This document shows, in pieces, positions 27,340 to 36,250 of a stretch of 64,000 nt of DNA. Below the pieces are notes generated by a model. The model was given only the letters and a program-made list of their open reading frames with translations. It did no database searches and had not been told where the DNA came from. The stretch is from Paeniglutamicibacter sp. Y32M11. GTDB lineage: Bacteria; Actinomycetota; Actinomycetes; Actinomycetales; Micrococcaceae. Where the stretch lies: contig NZ_CP079107.1 in the NCBI RefSeq assembly GCF_019285735.1, forward strand, positions 3,658,001 to 3,722,000. Reading direction: 5' to 3'. The position numbers were made by a program, and so were the translations under genes. The stretch's first letter is position 1, and each line of letters begins with the position of its first letter.

Positions 27340-27383
27340 GGCCGCGTTGCCCCCACCGCAAAAGCGGCAGGGGCAACGCGGCC
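27340..27383 (-). terminator. Terminator of the tct-usp operon
   Basis: A perfect 14-bp GC-rich stem (27340-27353/4 with 27370-27383) encloses a loop that itself forms CCGC-AAAA-GCGG. On the minus strand it is followed by CCTTTTTCTG. It can also act on the plus-strand membrane-protein gene ending at 27303. Confidence 0.85.
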
Positions 27384-27406
27384 ATCGATAGGTTGCCGCA
27401 GTCTTA

Positions 27407-27805
27407 CTAGAGCTGGTCCGCCTTCACGGCTAGCACCGGGTGCTCTGCCTGCAGCAGGATGCGCTGGGCGTGGGAACCCATAATGAACTTGCCGACCTGG
27501 GAACGCTGACGCAGCCCAATGACGATCAGTGAGACATCGTGCTTTTCGGCCAGTTCCAGGATCTCCTCGGCGAGGTCGTCACGATGAACCGACTCCAGAA
27601 CCCTGGCCTTGATGCCAGCATCCACGGTGGATGCCGTGACGCGCTCGATGTCTTGTGGGCTCGCAACGGACTTATCCACCAATGCGCCCTCGCGCACCGA
27701 GTTCACAATCAGCAATTCCTCGTCGCGGAGCTTGGCCTCCTTGATGGCCGCGCGCACCGCCGCCTCCCCGACCTTGGTCGGAACGTATCCCACTAGGATG
27801 CTCAT
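27407..27805 (-). CDS. Universal stress protein (UspA family) in tct operon
   Basis: A 132-residue UspA-fold protein: MSILVGYVPTKVGEAAVRAAI at the N-terminus, VIGLRQRSQVGKFIMGSHAQRILLQAEHPVLAV at the C-terminus. The latter is a GxxG(x9)GS/T-like nucleotide-binding loop. It overlaps the tctA stop by 4 bp (ATGA), so it is co-translated with the importer. Usp proteins coupled to transporters may act as ATP/AMP-sensing modulators; that role here is inferred from position only. Confidence 0.88.
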   Translation of the reverse strand: MSILVGYVPTKVGEAAVRAAIKEAKLRDEELLIVNSVREGALVDKSVASPQDIERVTASTVDAGIKARVLESVHRDDLAEEILELAEKHDVSLIVIGLRQRSQVGKFIMGSHAQRILLQAEHPVLAVKADQL

Positions 27806-29331
27806 ACCTTTTCCTTAACCTTAGTTTCGAGCGAGAGGGCGTTTGCCGTCTTACGCTTGTTCATGACGGTCTTGATCATTGGCCACACCGCGACCATGAC
27901 GAAGATGACCAGCAGCGTGCCGGAGATCGGACGGGTGAAGAACCCCGTTGGATCACCCTCGAGCACCAGCAGCGAACGGCGAAGCGATGACTCGAGCAGG
28001 CTGCCGAGCACAAAGGCCAGCACCAGCGGGCCGGGTTCGAAGCCGAACTTCTTCATCAGGTAGCCCAGTGCACCGAAGAGCACCACGAGCATCACATCGA
28101 ACATCGAGTTGCGGATGGTGTAGGCACCGAGCATGGTGATCAATGCCGTGATCGGGGCCAGGATGGCGCCACGGATCCGCAAGATCCTGACAAACAATCC
28201 CACCAGCGGGATCGACATGATCAGCAACAGGATGTTGCCGATGTACATGGAGTTCACCACGCCCCAGAACAGCTCGGGCTGCTCGGTGATCAGCTGTGGA
28301 CCCGGGGTCACACCCTGGATCAGCAGGGCGCCGAAGATGATGGCCATGGTGGCGTTGGCCGGGATGCCCAGGGTCAGTAGCGGGATAAACGAGCTGGTCG
28401 CAGCGGCGTTGTTCGCAGATTCCGGTCCGGCAACACCCTCAATGGCGCCCTTGCCGAAGCGCGAAGGATCCTTGGCGCGCTTCTTTTCCACTGCGTAAGC
28501 AGCCAGCGAGGCGATGGTGGCGCCTCCCCCGGGCAGGATGCCCAGGAAGAAGCCCAAGACCGAGCCGCGCCCGATGGCACCGGAGGACTGCTTCAGGTCT
28601 TTGCGTGAGGGCCAGACGTTGGCCACGGCGACCGGGGCGGCCGCTGCACGGTGGCGTTCCTCGAGGTTGTAAAGGATCTCCCCGAGTCCGAAGAGGCCCA
28701 TGGCGATCGGCACGAAGTCGATGCCGTCTGCCAAAGACAGGTTATCGAAGGTGAAGCGCTCGGCCCCGGTGAAGATGTCGCGGCCTACCGTGGCCAGGAA
28801 CAGGCCGAAGGCTGCGGCGATCAGCGCCTTGATCTTCGATCCACCGGAGATGGTGGCGACCAACAGGATGCCCAGCAAGGCCAGGGCCGTGTATTCGGGA
28901 GGTCCGAAGTCCAGAGCGAATCCCGCCACGAGCGGGGCCAAGAAGGTGAGGCCGATGATGCCGACGGTGCCGCCGATGAACGAACCGATGGCGGCGATGC
29001 CCAGGGCGGTGCCGGCCTTGCCCTGCTTGGCGAGGACGTAGCCATCAAAGACGGTGACCACGGAGCTGGCTTCACCGGGAATACGCAGCAGCACCGAGGT
29101 GATGGTGCCGCCGTACTGGGCACCGTAGAAGATGCCCGCCAGCATGATGATCGCGGTGACCGGCTCCACCCCGTAGGTCATGGGAAGAAGAATCGCGATG
29201 GTTGCCGCCGGGCCGAGGCCCGGCAGCACGCCGATCAGCATGCCGATGGCGACGCCGAGCAGGCAGTACAAAAGATTGGTTGGGTCCAGGACAACACCAA
29301 AGCCGTCCAAGACCGGGCCGAAGAAATCCAT
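27802..29331 (-). CDS. tctA: Tripartite tricarboxylate transporter large permease (TctA)
   Basis: A 509-residue membrane protein with about 12 TMs. It shows the TctA signatures: GVLPGLGPAATIAILLP near residue 35, FYGAQYGGTITSVLLRIPGEASSVVT near 70, and a second repeat GILPGGGATIASLAAYAVEKK near 265. This is the conducting subunit of a TTT secondary importer for carboxylates. Next to the glucarate genes, the likely cargo is a hexarate such as D-glucarate (inference). Confidence 0.93.
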   Translation of the reverse strand: MDFFGPVLDGFGVVLDPTNLLYCLLGVAIGMLIGVLPGLGPAATIAILLPMTYGVEPVTAIIMLAGIFYGAQYGGTITSVLLRIPGEASSVVTVFDGYVLAKQGKAGTALGIAAIGSFIGGTVGIIGLTFLAPLVAGFALDFGPPEYTALALLGILLVATISGGSKIKALIAAAFGLFLATVGRDIFTGAERFTFDNLSLADGIDFVPIAMGLFGLGEILYNLEERHRAAAAPVAVANVWPSRKDLKQSSGAIGRGSVLGFFLGILPGGGATIASLAAYAVEKKRAKDPSRFGKGAIEGVAGPESANNAAATSSFIPLLTLGIPANATMAIIFGALLIQGVTPGPQLITEQPELFWGVVNSMYIGNILLLIMSIPLVGLFVRILRIRGAILAPITALITMLGAYTIRNSMFDVMLVVLFGALGYLMKKFGFEPGPLVLAFVLGSLLESSLRRSLLVLEGDPTGFFTRPISGTLLVIFVMVAVWPMIKTVMNKRKTANALSLETKVKEKV

Positions 29332-29356
29332 GCCGTTTTACCTTTAGGTCTGTGAC

Positions 29357-29902
29357 TTAGAAAAGTCGAGGGATGGTGGTTCCGAGTGCGGCAATAAAGA
29401 TCGCGTAGAACGCGCCAACAATCAGGATCGAGTACATGGTGGCCGAGCGCCAGCGCTCACCGCCGAGCCACCTCATCCAGATGAAGCACAACAGCAGCGA
29501 CGGAATTTCAAAGCCAATCACCGGCATCAGCAACACCATGCCCACCAGGGTGGCGAAACCGATGGCTGCGTACCAGGAATAGGCGGAGAACTTTTCTCCG
29601 TCCTTCCCGCCGGTGCGCCCGATGACGATCTGGACGACCGAGAGCACGGCCACCACCAGGCTGACGACAAAGGGCCACATGCCGGGACGCGGTTCGGCCG
29701 GCGTTCCCAATCCCAGTTTCAGCGAGAGCACCAGTCCCCCAACGCCCAGGGCCAAGGCAACCAAGGAGGAGATCAGGTTGGCCACCGGGCCGGCGGGTTC
29801 GGGCGCCTCGGCGGCCCAGACCTCCGCAAGCTGCTCGGGCGTCAGGATCTCTTCTTCCTGAACCGCGACTTCTTCGACGTGCGGCGCATGATCTGCTCGC
29901 AT
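29357..29902 (-). CDS. tctB: Tripartite tricarboxylate transporter small permease (TctB)
   Basis: A 181-residue protein with an acidic cytoplasmic N-terminus (HVEEVAVQEEEILTPEQLAEVW), longer than typical TctB proteins of about 150 residues, and four TMs afterwards. The LGTPAEPRPGMWPFVVSLV segment after TM1 is the family hallmark. It sits between tctC and tctA, as usual. Confidence 0.9.
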   Translation of the reverse strand: MRADHAPHVEEVAVQEEEILTPEQLAEVWAAEAPEPAGPVANLISSLVALALGVGGLVLSLKLGLGTPAEPRPGMWPFVVSLVVAVLSVVQIVIGRTGGKDGEKFSAYSWYAAIGFATLVGMVLLMPVIGFEIPSLLLCFIWMRWLGGERWRSATMYSILIVGAFYAIFIAALGTTIPRLF

Positions 29903-29969
29903 AACGTGCTTCCTTTTGATCTGGAGTGCGCCACCTCAGTGGCGCATGGGGTGGGGAACGGGCGAGATG

Positions 29970-30971
29970 TTAGTTCGAGGCCAGCGAGATGTTGTACTGC
30001 TCGGTCAGCTTCTTGTACTTCGCGGCCAGCGCGTTCCACTCGGTGACAACTTCCTCACCGGTGATTTCTTTCGGGGTCAACAGGGTCGACTTATTGAAGG
30101 ACTTGTAGGTGTCCTTGGCAACCGCAGCCTTGACCGATTCGACCAGGGCGGTCTTGGTCTCGGCACTCAGACCCTTGGGTGCTGCAATCGCGCGGTACTG
30201 CGAAACCGGAACGTCGTAGCCGGCTTCAATGGCGGTCGGCACCTCTGGAAGGAATTCATTGCGTTCGGAGGAGAAGACCACCAGCGGGGTCACCGTGCCC
30301 GCATCAATCTGTGGCTTGGCTTCGCCGAGCTGGACGGTGGAAACCTGGACCTGGTTGCCCATGACTGCGGTCAGCGCCGGGGAGCCGGAGTCGAAGGGAA
30401 CGATAGTGCCCTCGACCTTGGCCTGAGCCAACAACAGTGCCTGAGCCAACTGCGAGCCGGTACCCACGCCGGTGGTGCCGAAGGACAGCTTGGAGGTGCT
30501 CTTGGTCAGATCCTCAACCGATTTGACCCCGGACTTGGTGCTGGCAACCATGACGTAGTCGTCCTGGGACAGGCCCGCGATGACGTCGAGCTTGTCCAGC
30601 GAAACTGCTTCGTCGGCCGCGACGGCCAGCGGCGTGATGGTGATCAGCGAGGCATTAAGCAGCACGAGGTTCTGGCCGTCGGCCTTCATGGCGGCGACTT
30701 CCTCGGTGGCCAGGGCGCCGTTGGCACCTGGCTTGTTGACGACCGGGATGGCAACGCCCAGCTTTTCTGCCATGCCTTCGGCCACGGCGCGGGCGATCAG
30801 GTCGGTGGATCCGCCCGGAGCCTGACCGACGGTGAAGGTGACCGGGCCGCTAGGGAAGGTCGCGCCGTCGGCCGAGCCGCCGCCGACATTTCCGCCACAG
30901 GCCGCCAAGGACAGTGCGGCCGTGGTTGCGGCAAGCGACAGCATGACACGTCGGGTGATTTTCTGCTTCAT
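29970..30971 (-). CDS. tctC: Tripartite tricarboxylate transporter substrate-binding lipoprotein (TctC)
   Basis: A 333-residue Bug/TctC receptor. A signal peptide ends at the lipobox SLAAC (near residue 24). Family motifs are VTFTVGQAPGGSTDLIARAVAEGM, VVNKPGANGALATEEVAAMKADG and GTGSQLAQALLLAQA. AAGGAGA precedes the ATG. It heads the tctCBA-usp operon and is divergent from the LysR gene. The conserved TTGGACAnGCATCA motif lies in its promoter. Confidence 0.93.
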   Translation of the reverse strand: MKQKITRRVMLSLAATTAALSLAACGGNVGGGSADGATFPSGPVTFTVGQAPGGSTDLIARAVAEGMAEKLGVAIPVVNKPGANGALATEEVAAMKADGQNLVLLNASLITITPLAVAADEAVSLDKLDVIAGLSQDDYVMVASTKSGVKSVEDLTKSTSKLSFGTTGVGTGSQLAQALLLAQAKVEGTIVPFDSGSPALTAVMGNQVQVSTVQLGEAKPQIDAGTVTPLVVFSSERNEFLPEVPTAIEAGYDVPVSQYRAIAAPKGLSAETKTALVESVKAAVAKDTYKSFNKSTLLTPKEITGEEVVTEWNALAAKYKKLTEQYNISLASN

Positions 30972-31055
30972 TGCGAGATCTCCTTGTTAGCGATGCGTGG
31001 TGTGGGGCGATGCCGCCCTGCGAGTGAGTCACAACACGTTTTTTGCTTCTGCCTG

Positions 31056-31086
31056 AGCCTAGAAAAAAGTTATGATGCTTGTCCAA
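31056..31086 (-). promoter_or_regulatory. Predicted tctC promoter with TTGGACAnGCATCA motif
   Basis: On the minus strand TTGGAC (31086-31081), with the extended TTGGACAAGCATCA, is followed after 19 bp by TAGGCT (31061-31056). Upstream bases ATGGGG continue the similarity to the kdgD promoter. Part of the motif, TGG-N8-CA, fits the T-N11-A LysR box. Confidence 0.6.
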
Positions 31087-31124
31087 CCCCATCTATGCAT
31101 AGAGTGATTCCCGAAAGGTATCAA

Positions 31125-32012
31125 TTGTTCACCTTGGACCAAGCCCGAAGTTTTGTCGCCGTTGCCGAGGAGCTGCACTTTGGGCGAGCCGCCGAACGGC
31201 TGAATATGACCCAGCCACCCTTGAGTCGACAAATCCAGAAGCTTGAGCGCAGCGTCGGGGTTGAACTGCTCGAACGTGACAACCGCAAGGTATCTCTCAC
31301 CGCGGCCGGGCAGGCCTTTCTCACCGACGCGCGACGTTTGGTGATTTCTGCCGAGCGCGCACCGCTGAATGCTCGACGCATTGCCTCGGGACAGTTCGGG
31401 GAATTGCGCATCGGGTTCACCGCCGCATCGGGCTTCAGTCTGCTCGGTCCCTTGCTCTCGGAAATCTCCACCAACTTACCCAACGTGCATCTTGAACTGT
31501 TTGAAATGGTCACCGGCGAACAGGTCGCCGCCTTGCAGGATGGGGATATTGACATGGGGTTGGCACGCCCGCCCTTTGATGAAAAAGCCCTTGAATCCCA
31601 ACTACTCTTCTCCGAGTCACTTTGCCTTGCGGTGCCCACCGGACATCGGCTGGACCTGCTTCCGCGCGAGGTCCTCATTGAAGACCTCGCGGGCGAAGCC
31701 CTCATCATGCACTCGCCCACTAAGGCCCGCTATTTTTATGACCTCGTGGTGCGACAGATCGATATCGAGCACCAGAACGTCATTCACACCGTCTCTCAGA
31801 TCCTGACCATGATCACGCTGGTCGCGGCGGGACGCGGCATCGCCTTCGTCCCCGAAAGCGCCAAGCTCCTCGGTGTTGAGGGGGTTTCCTACCTCAGGCT
31901 CGAGGATGTCGCGGAGGACGCTGTGGAGTTACATGCGATCTGGAACAGGGATACGCGCAATCCCGCCCTGGCCAAACTTGCGCAGATTGTGCGCAGTTCA
32001 CTGCGGGCCTGA
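31125..32012 (+). CDS. LysR-family regulator of the glucarate/tct genes
   Basis: A 295-residue LTTR: N-terminal winged HTH (RSFVAVAEELHFGRAAERLN, then MTQPPLSRQIQKLE), followed by a LysR substrate-binding domain (GELRIGFTAASGFSLLGPLL, DIDMGLARPPF, GRGIAFVPESA). I chose the TTG at 31125, which has AAAGG six bases upstream and gives the usual family start. An ATG at 31095 would add ten residues and lies inside a CTATGCATAG palindrome that is more likely regulatory. It is divergent from tctC and directly upstream of kdgD, so it probably activates both. Confidence 0.87.
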   Translation: MFTLDQARSFVAVAEELHFGRAAERLNMTQPPLSRQIQKLERSVGVELLERDNRKVSLTAAGQAFLTDARRLVISAERAPLNARRIASGQFGELRIGFTAASGFSLLGPLLSEISTNLPNVHLELFEMVTGEQVAALQDGDIDMGLARPPFDEKALESQLLFSESLCLAVPTGHRLDLLPREVLIEDLAGEALIMHSPTKARYFYDLVVRQIDIEHQNVIHTVSQILTMITLVAAGRGIAFVPESAKLLGVEGVSYLRLEDVAEDAVELHAIWNRDTRNPALAKLAQIVRSSLRA

Positions 32013-32089
32013 GCCAACAATGCTCATGGACGGGCACCAGCACTCGACGGAGCGATACCCGCCGGGTATCAAACCATACAAATATGGGC

Positions 32090-32120
32090 TTGGACATGCA
32101 TCAACGGTGCTCCCTAGGCT
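32090..32120 (+). promoter_or_regulatory. Predicted kdgD promoter with TTGGACAnGCATCA motif
   Basis: TTGGAC (32090-32095), extended as TTGGACATGCATCA, a 19-bp spacer, then TAGGCT (32115-32120). The preceding ATATGGGC resembles the sequence before the same motif in the tctC promoter. The start codon of kdgD is 85 bp downstream of the -10. Confidence 0.6.
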
Positions 32121-32205
32121 GGGGTCAACGAACAACACCATCGTCCACCGCCACACCCACCGACGTAGTCGTGGAGGCACCCCACAGTTTTAGGAGTATC
32201 ACCTC

Positions 32206-33144
32206 ATGGCCACCTACACCCCCGCCGAACTTGCCAACAAGCTCAAAGACGGATTGCTCTCCTTCCCGGTGACGGCATTTGATGCCAACCTAGAAGTTGA
32301 CGAGGCTGGCTACCGCAAGCACCTGGACTGGCAGTCCAGCTTCGGCGTTGCCGGCCTCTTTGCCGCCGGCGGCACGGGCGAGGGCTTCACGCTCACCCCG
32401 GAGGAAGCCTCCCGCGTGGTGCGCATGGCAGTGGAAGAAGCCGGAGACCGCGTCCCGGTGCTCGGCTCGGCCGGCGGGTCCACCAAGCAGGCCATCCAAA
32501 ATGCGCAGGATTCCGAGGCCGCCGGCGCCCAGGGTGTCCTGTTGCTTCCCCCTTACCTGACCGAATGCGACCAGGAGGGCCTGTTCGCCCACGTCTCGGC
32601 CGTCTGCTCCTCAACCACCACCGGCGTCATCGTCTACAACCGCGCCAATGCCATCTACTCGGCCGACACCGTGGCACGACTGGCCGAAAAGCATGAGAAC
32701 TTCATCGGTTTCAAGGACGCCACCGGCAACATTGAGCACATCACCAAGGTGGTGGCCAAGAATGGCGACCGGCTCTTCTACCTCGGTGGCCTGCCCACCG
32801 CCGAGACCTTCGCTTTGCCGCTGCTGCAGCTGGGCATGAGCACCTACTCCTCGGCCATGTACAACTTCGTTCCGGAGTTCGCCCTGGACTTCTACCAGGA
32901 CGTGCGCAACCTGGATAACGCCGCCGTCACCGAGAAGCTCAAGCGCTTTGTCCTGCCGTACCTGGACATCCGCGACCGCGTCGCCGGCTACGGCGTCTCC
33001 ATCGTCAAGGGCGGCCTGAAGGCCGTTGGCCGCGATGCAGGCTCGGTTCGCACGCCGCTTCAGGACCTCACCGAGGCCGACCTGGCAGATCTGGGCGCAC
33101 TGATCGCCCAGGCTGGCCTCATGCCCGCCCCCGCAACCGTCTAA
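32206..33144 (+). CDS. kdgD: 5-dehydro-4-deoxyglucarate dehydratase (decarboxylating)
   Basis: A 312-residue class I aldolase-fold enzyme of the DapA/KdgD family. It converts 5-dehydro-4-deoxy-D-glucarate to 2,5-dioxopentanoate (alpha-ketoglutarate semialdehyde), CO2 and water. The phosphate/carboxylate loop is GGTGEGFTLT (near residue 50). The catalytic Tyr is in TGVIVYNRANAIY and the Schiff-base Lys in FIGFKDATGNIEH (near residue 168). AGGAG precedes the ATG. It starts the kdgD-ALDH-gudD operon. Confidence 0.93.
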   Translation: MATYTPAELANKLKDGLLSFPVTAFDANLEVDEAGYRKHLDWQSSFGVAGLFAAGGTGEGFTLTPEEASRVVRMAVEEAGDRVPVLGSAGGSTKQAIQNAQDSEAAGAQGVLLLPPYLTECDQEGLFAHVSAVCSSTTTGVIVYNRANAIYSADTVARLAEKHENFIGFKDATGNIEHITKVVAKNGDRLFYLGGLPTAETFALPLLQLGMSTYSSAMYNFVPEFALDFYQDVRNLDNAAVTEKLKRFVLPYLDIRDRVAGYGVSIVKGGLKAVGRDAGSVRTPLQDLTEADLADLGALIAQAGLMPAPATV

Positions 33145-33187
33145 AGCACCACCACTTCCTCCCCCACCTTCCGACGCAGGAGCACTT

Positions 33188-34795
33188 ATGTCCACGGATA
33201 CCCAGCAACTCACCGGCCAGTCCATCCTCGCCGGAATCCCTACCCACGGCAACGGCGGCGAGGTGCGCGGCTTTAACCCCGCCACCAACCAGCCCCTGGA
33301 ACCGGCCTTCTCGCTGATCGATAAGGATCAGTTGGCACTGGCCACCGCGGCGGCGGAGGATGCCTTCGATTCCTTCCGTGCTCTTGACCCGGAAACTCAT
33401 GCCTCATTCCTCGAGACCATCGCGGCAAACATCGAGGCGGTGGGCACCGAATTGGTGGCCCGCGCCATGGAAGAGACGGGACTTCCCGAGGCACGCTTAA
33501 CCGGCGAGCGCGGACGCACCGTGAACCAGCTGCGGCTCTTCGCCACGGTGGTTCGCCAAGGTGATCAGCACGGGGTGCGGATTGATCCGGCACTACCGGA
33601 TCGGGCTCCCATGCCGCGGGTGGATATCCGTCAGCGCAAAATCCCGCTGGGTCCGGTGGCGGTGTTTGGTGCATCAAACTTCCCGTTGGCCTTCTCCACC
33701 GCCGGTGGGGATACCGCCTCGGCGCTGGCCGCCGGCTGCCCGGTCATCTTCAAGGCCCACAACGCCCACCCGGGCACCAGCGAAATCGTGGGCCGGGCCA
33801 TCACCGCGGCCATCACCGAGTTGAACCTGCACCCGGGGATCTTCTCGCTGATCTACGGACCCGGCGCAAGCATCGGTCAGGCGCTGGTCTCCGATCCACG
33901 CATCAAGGCCGTGGGCTTCACCGGCTCCCGTTCCGGCGGCACCGCGCTAATGGCTACCGCGGCGGCGCGCCCGGAACCCATCCCGGTCTACGCCGAAATG
34001 AGCTCCATCAACCCGGTGATCTTCTTCTCCGGTGCTTTGGCCCAGGACGCGGCTGCCCATGCCAAGGCCTACCTGGGATCGGTGGTCGGCTCCAGTGGAC
34101 AGCTCTGCACCGCCCCGGGGCTGGTGTTTGTTCCCACCGGTGCGGCAGGGGACGAGTTCGCCGCCGCACTTCGCACCGAAACCGCAAACGCCGCCGGTCA
34201 GACGATGCTCACGGCGGGCATCTACAACTCCTGGGTCCAGGGTGTGCAGAATCTTGGCTCCCAGCCCGGAGTCGAACTTCTGGGCCGCGGCGCCGAGGGA
34301 AGCGGCGAGAATGCCCCGGCACCGTCGATTTTCTCCACCAAGGTGGAGCAACTGCTGCATAACCCGGTACTGCATGAGGAGATCTTCGGTGCCGCCTCAC
34401 TGGTCATCCGCTATGCGGATGCTGCGGAGCTAGCCACCGCCCTGTACAAGCTGGAGGGCCAGCTCACCGCCACCCTGCAGTTGACAGATGCGGATCATGA
34501 GGACGTCGCCGCGGTCCTGCCCATCCTGGAGCGCAAGGCCGGACGCATCCTGGTTAACGGCTGGCCCACCGGAGTAGAGGTCGGCCACGCAATGGTGCAC
34601 GGCGGACCCTTCCCCGCCACCTCGGATACCCGCACCACCTCGGTCGGCACCCTCGCCATTGAGCGCTTCCTGCGCCCGGTGGCCTACCAGAACATCCCCG
34701 ACGCATTGCTGCCGGCAGCGTTGCAGCGATCCAACCCGTGGAAGCTGACCCGCCGCATCGATGGCACCCTGAAGAATGCCGGGGAAAACGCATGA
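33188..34795 (+). CDS. Alpha-ketoglutarate semialdehyde dehydrogenase (NADP+)
   Basis: A 535-residue aldehyde dehydrogenase of the KGSADH group. It oxidises 2,5-dioxopentanoate from KdgD to alpha-ketoglutarate. Seen in order are the N-terminal [13 protein letters not shown], the cofactor region [30 protein letters not shown], the general-base Glu in [11 protein letters not shown] and the catalytic Cys in [11 protein letters not shown]. The stop overlaps the gudD start by 4 bp. Length is typical of this ALDH subgroup (about 520-530). Confidence 0.92.
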   Translation: MSTDTQQLTGQSILAGIPTHGNGGEVRGFNPATNQPLEPAFSLIDKDQLALATAAAEDAFDSFRALDPETHASFLETIAANIEAVGTELVARAMEETGLPEARLTGERGRTVNQLRLFATVVRQGDQHGVRIDPALPDRAPMPRVDIRQRKIPLGPVAVFGASNFPLAFSTAGGDTASALAAGCPVIFKAHNAHPGTSEIVGRAITAAITELNLHPGIFSLIYGPGASIGQALVSDPRIKAVGFTGSRSGGTALMATAAARPEPIPVYAEMSSINPVIFFSGALAQDAAAHAKAYLGSVVGSSGQLCTAPGLVFVPTGAAGDEFAAALRTETANAAGQTMLTAGIYNSWVQGVQNLGSQPGVELLGRGAEGSGENAPAPSIFSTKVEQLLHNPVLHEEIFGAASLVIRYADAAELATALYKLEGQLTATLQLTDADHEDVAAVLPILERKAGRILVNGWPTGVEVGHAMVHGGPFPATSDTRTTSVGTLAIERFLRPVAYQNIPDALLPAALQRSNPWKLTRRIDGTLKNAGENA

Positions 34796-36123
34796 GCCTA
34801 GGACAACCCACCATCGCGAGCATCGAGGTGGTTCCGGTCGCCGGACACGACTCGATGCTGTTGAACCTTTCCGGCGCCCATGGCCCGTTCTTCACTCGCA
34901 ATATCACCATCATCACCGACTCCGATGGCCGCACCGGCCTCGGTGAGGTGCCCGGTGGCGAAGCGATCCGAAGCACCATTGAAGAGGCTGGGCAACTGCT
35001 CATCGGTGCACCGGTGGCCAAGTACCGCACGCTGCTGCGCGCGGTGGCCACCCGCTTTGCCGACCGGGATGCCGGTGGACGTGGCACCCAAACCTTTGAC
35101 CTGCGCACCACGGTGCACGCGGTCACGGCCATCGAGTCGGCACTGCTGGATGTGCACGGCCAGTTCCTCGGCGTTCCCGTTGCGGAGCTGCTGGGCGACG
35201 GGCAACAGCGCGATGCCGTGCCGATGCTTGGCTACCTCTTCTACGTGGGCAACCCCGATGACACCGATCTGCCCTACCTGCGCGAGCCACACGGCACCGA
35301 TGACTGGGAGAAGGTGCGCCGCGAGGAAGCCATGACCCCGGAGGCCATCGTGAAGCTCGCCGAGGCAGCTCAGAAGCGTTACGGGTTCAAGGACTTCAAG
35401 CTCAAGGGTGGAGTGCAGGCCGGGGATGCGGAAGTTGACGCCGTCATCGCGCTGAAGCAGCGCTTCCCCGAGGCACGCATCACCCTAGATCCCAATGGCG
35501 GCTGGCTGCTCAAGGACGCCATCCGCTTGGGTAAGCGAATGCAGGGCATTGTGGCCTACGCCGAGGATCCCTGTGGCGCCGAGGGCAAGTTCTCCGGACG
35601 TGAGGTGGTGGCCGAGTTCCGTCGGGCCACCGGCCTGGCAACGGCCACCAATATGATCGCCACCGATTGGCGCGAAATGGCCCACGCCATCCGCACCAAT
35701 GCCGTGGACATCCCACTGGCCGATCCGCACTTCTGGACCATGGCAGGTTCGGTACGTGTGGCCCAACTCTGCAACGAGTTTGGGCTGACCTGGGGTTCAC
35801 ACTCAAACAACCACTTCGATATTTCCCTCGCCATGTTTACCCAGGTTGGTGCCGCGGCGCCGGGCGAAATCACGGCACTGGATACACACTGGATCTGGCA
35901 GGACGGTCAGGGGTTGACCGAGGAACCGCTGCTGATTCGTGACGGCGAGATCAAGGTGCCGGATCGTTCGGGCCTGGGCGTGAGCCTGGATCGCACCCGA
36001 CTGGCCGAGGCTCACGAGCTCTACCTGGAGCACGGGCTGGGCTCGCGAGATGATGCTGCTTCCATGCAGTACCTGATTCCGGGATGGGAATTCAATGCGA
36101 AGTCCCCGGCGCTGGTTCGCTAG
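34792..36123 (+). CDS. gudD: D-glucarate dehydratase
   Basis: A 443-residue enolase-superfamily enzyme that dehydrates D-glucarate (and usually L-idarate) to 5-dehydro-4-deoxyglucarate. The full glucarate-dehydratase signature is present: [32 protein letters not shown] (KxK base), [38 protein letters not shown] (catalytic His) and THWIWQ. The start at 34792 overlaps the dehydrogenase stop (ATGA). Together with KdgD and KGSADH it makes a complete glucarate-to-alpha-ketoglutarate route. Confidence 0.95.
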   Translation: MSLGQPTIASIEVVPVAGHDSMLLNLSGAHGPFFTRNITIITDSDGRTGLGEVPGGEAIRSTIEEAGQLLIGAPVAKYRTLLRAVATRFADRDAGGRGTQTFDLRTTVHAVTAIESALLDVHGQFLGVPVAELLGDGQQRDAVPMLGYLFYVGNPDDTDLPYLREPHGTDDWEKVRREEAMTPEAIVKLAEAAQKRYGFKDFKLKGGVQAGDAEVDAVIALKQRFPEARITLDPNGGWLLKDAIRLGKRMQGIVAYAEDPCGAEGKFSGREVVAEFRRATGLATATNMIATDWREMAHAIRTNAVDIPLADPHFWTMAGSVRVAQLCNEFGLTWGSHSNNHFDISLAMFTQVGAAAPGEITALDTHWIWQDGQGLTEEPLLIRDGEIKVPDRSGLGVSLDRTRLAEAHELYLEHGLGSRDDAASMQYLIPGWEFNAKSPALVR

Positions 36124-36146
36124 CGCCACGAATTGAATAGCAGTAG

Positions 36147-36184
36147 GGACGCCGGAGTCGTTGAGCACAACGATTCCGGCGTCC
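36147..36184 (+). terminator. Intrinsic terminator of the kdgD-ALDH-gudD operon
   Basis: A 16-bp stem with a single G-U pair (36147-36162 with 36169-36184) and a six-base loop, followed by TTAC, lies 23 bp after the gudD stop. Confidence 0.75.
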
Positions 36185-36250
36185 TTACCGCGCTTAAACT
36201 CAGGTCTGGTCCGCGACCACGATCATCAAGGACCAACCGAGGAAGAGAAT

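Noticed and set aside
29916-31094. Open frame running into the LysR gene from far upstream, which would give a 698-residue protein
   Set aside because: It is antisense to tctC and its promoter. The LysR family start lies at 31125, with AAAGG upstream, and the extra sequence has no family match.
31092-31105. ATG at 31095 as the LysR start
   Set aside because: It lies inside the palindrome CTATGCATAG and lacks a ribosome-binding site at normal distance, whereas the TTG at 31125 has AAAGG six bases upstream and matches the paralogue's start.
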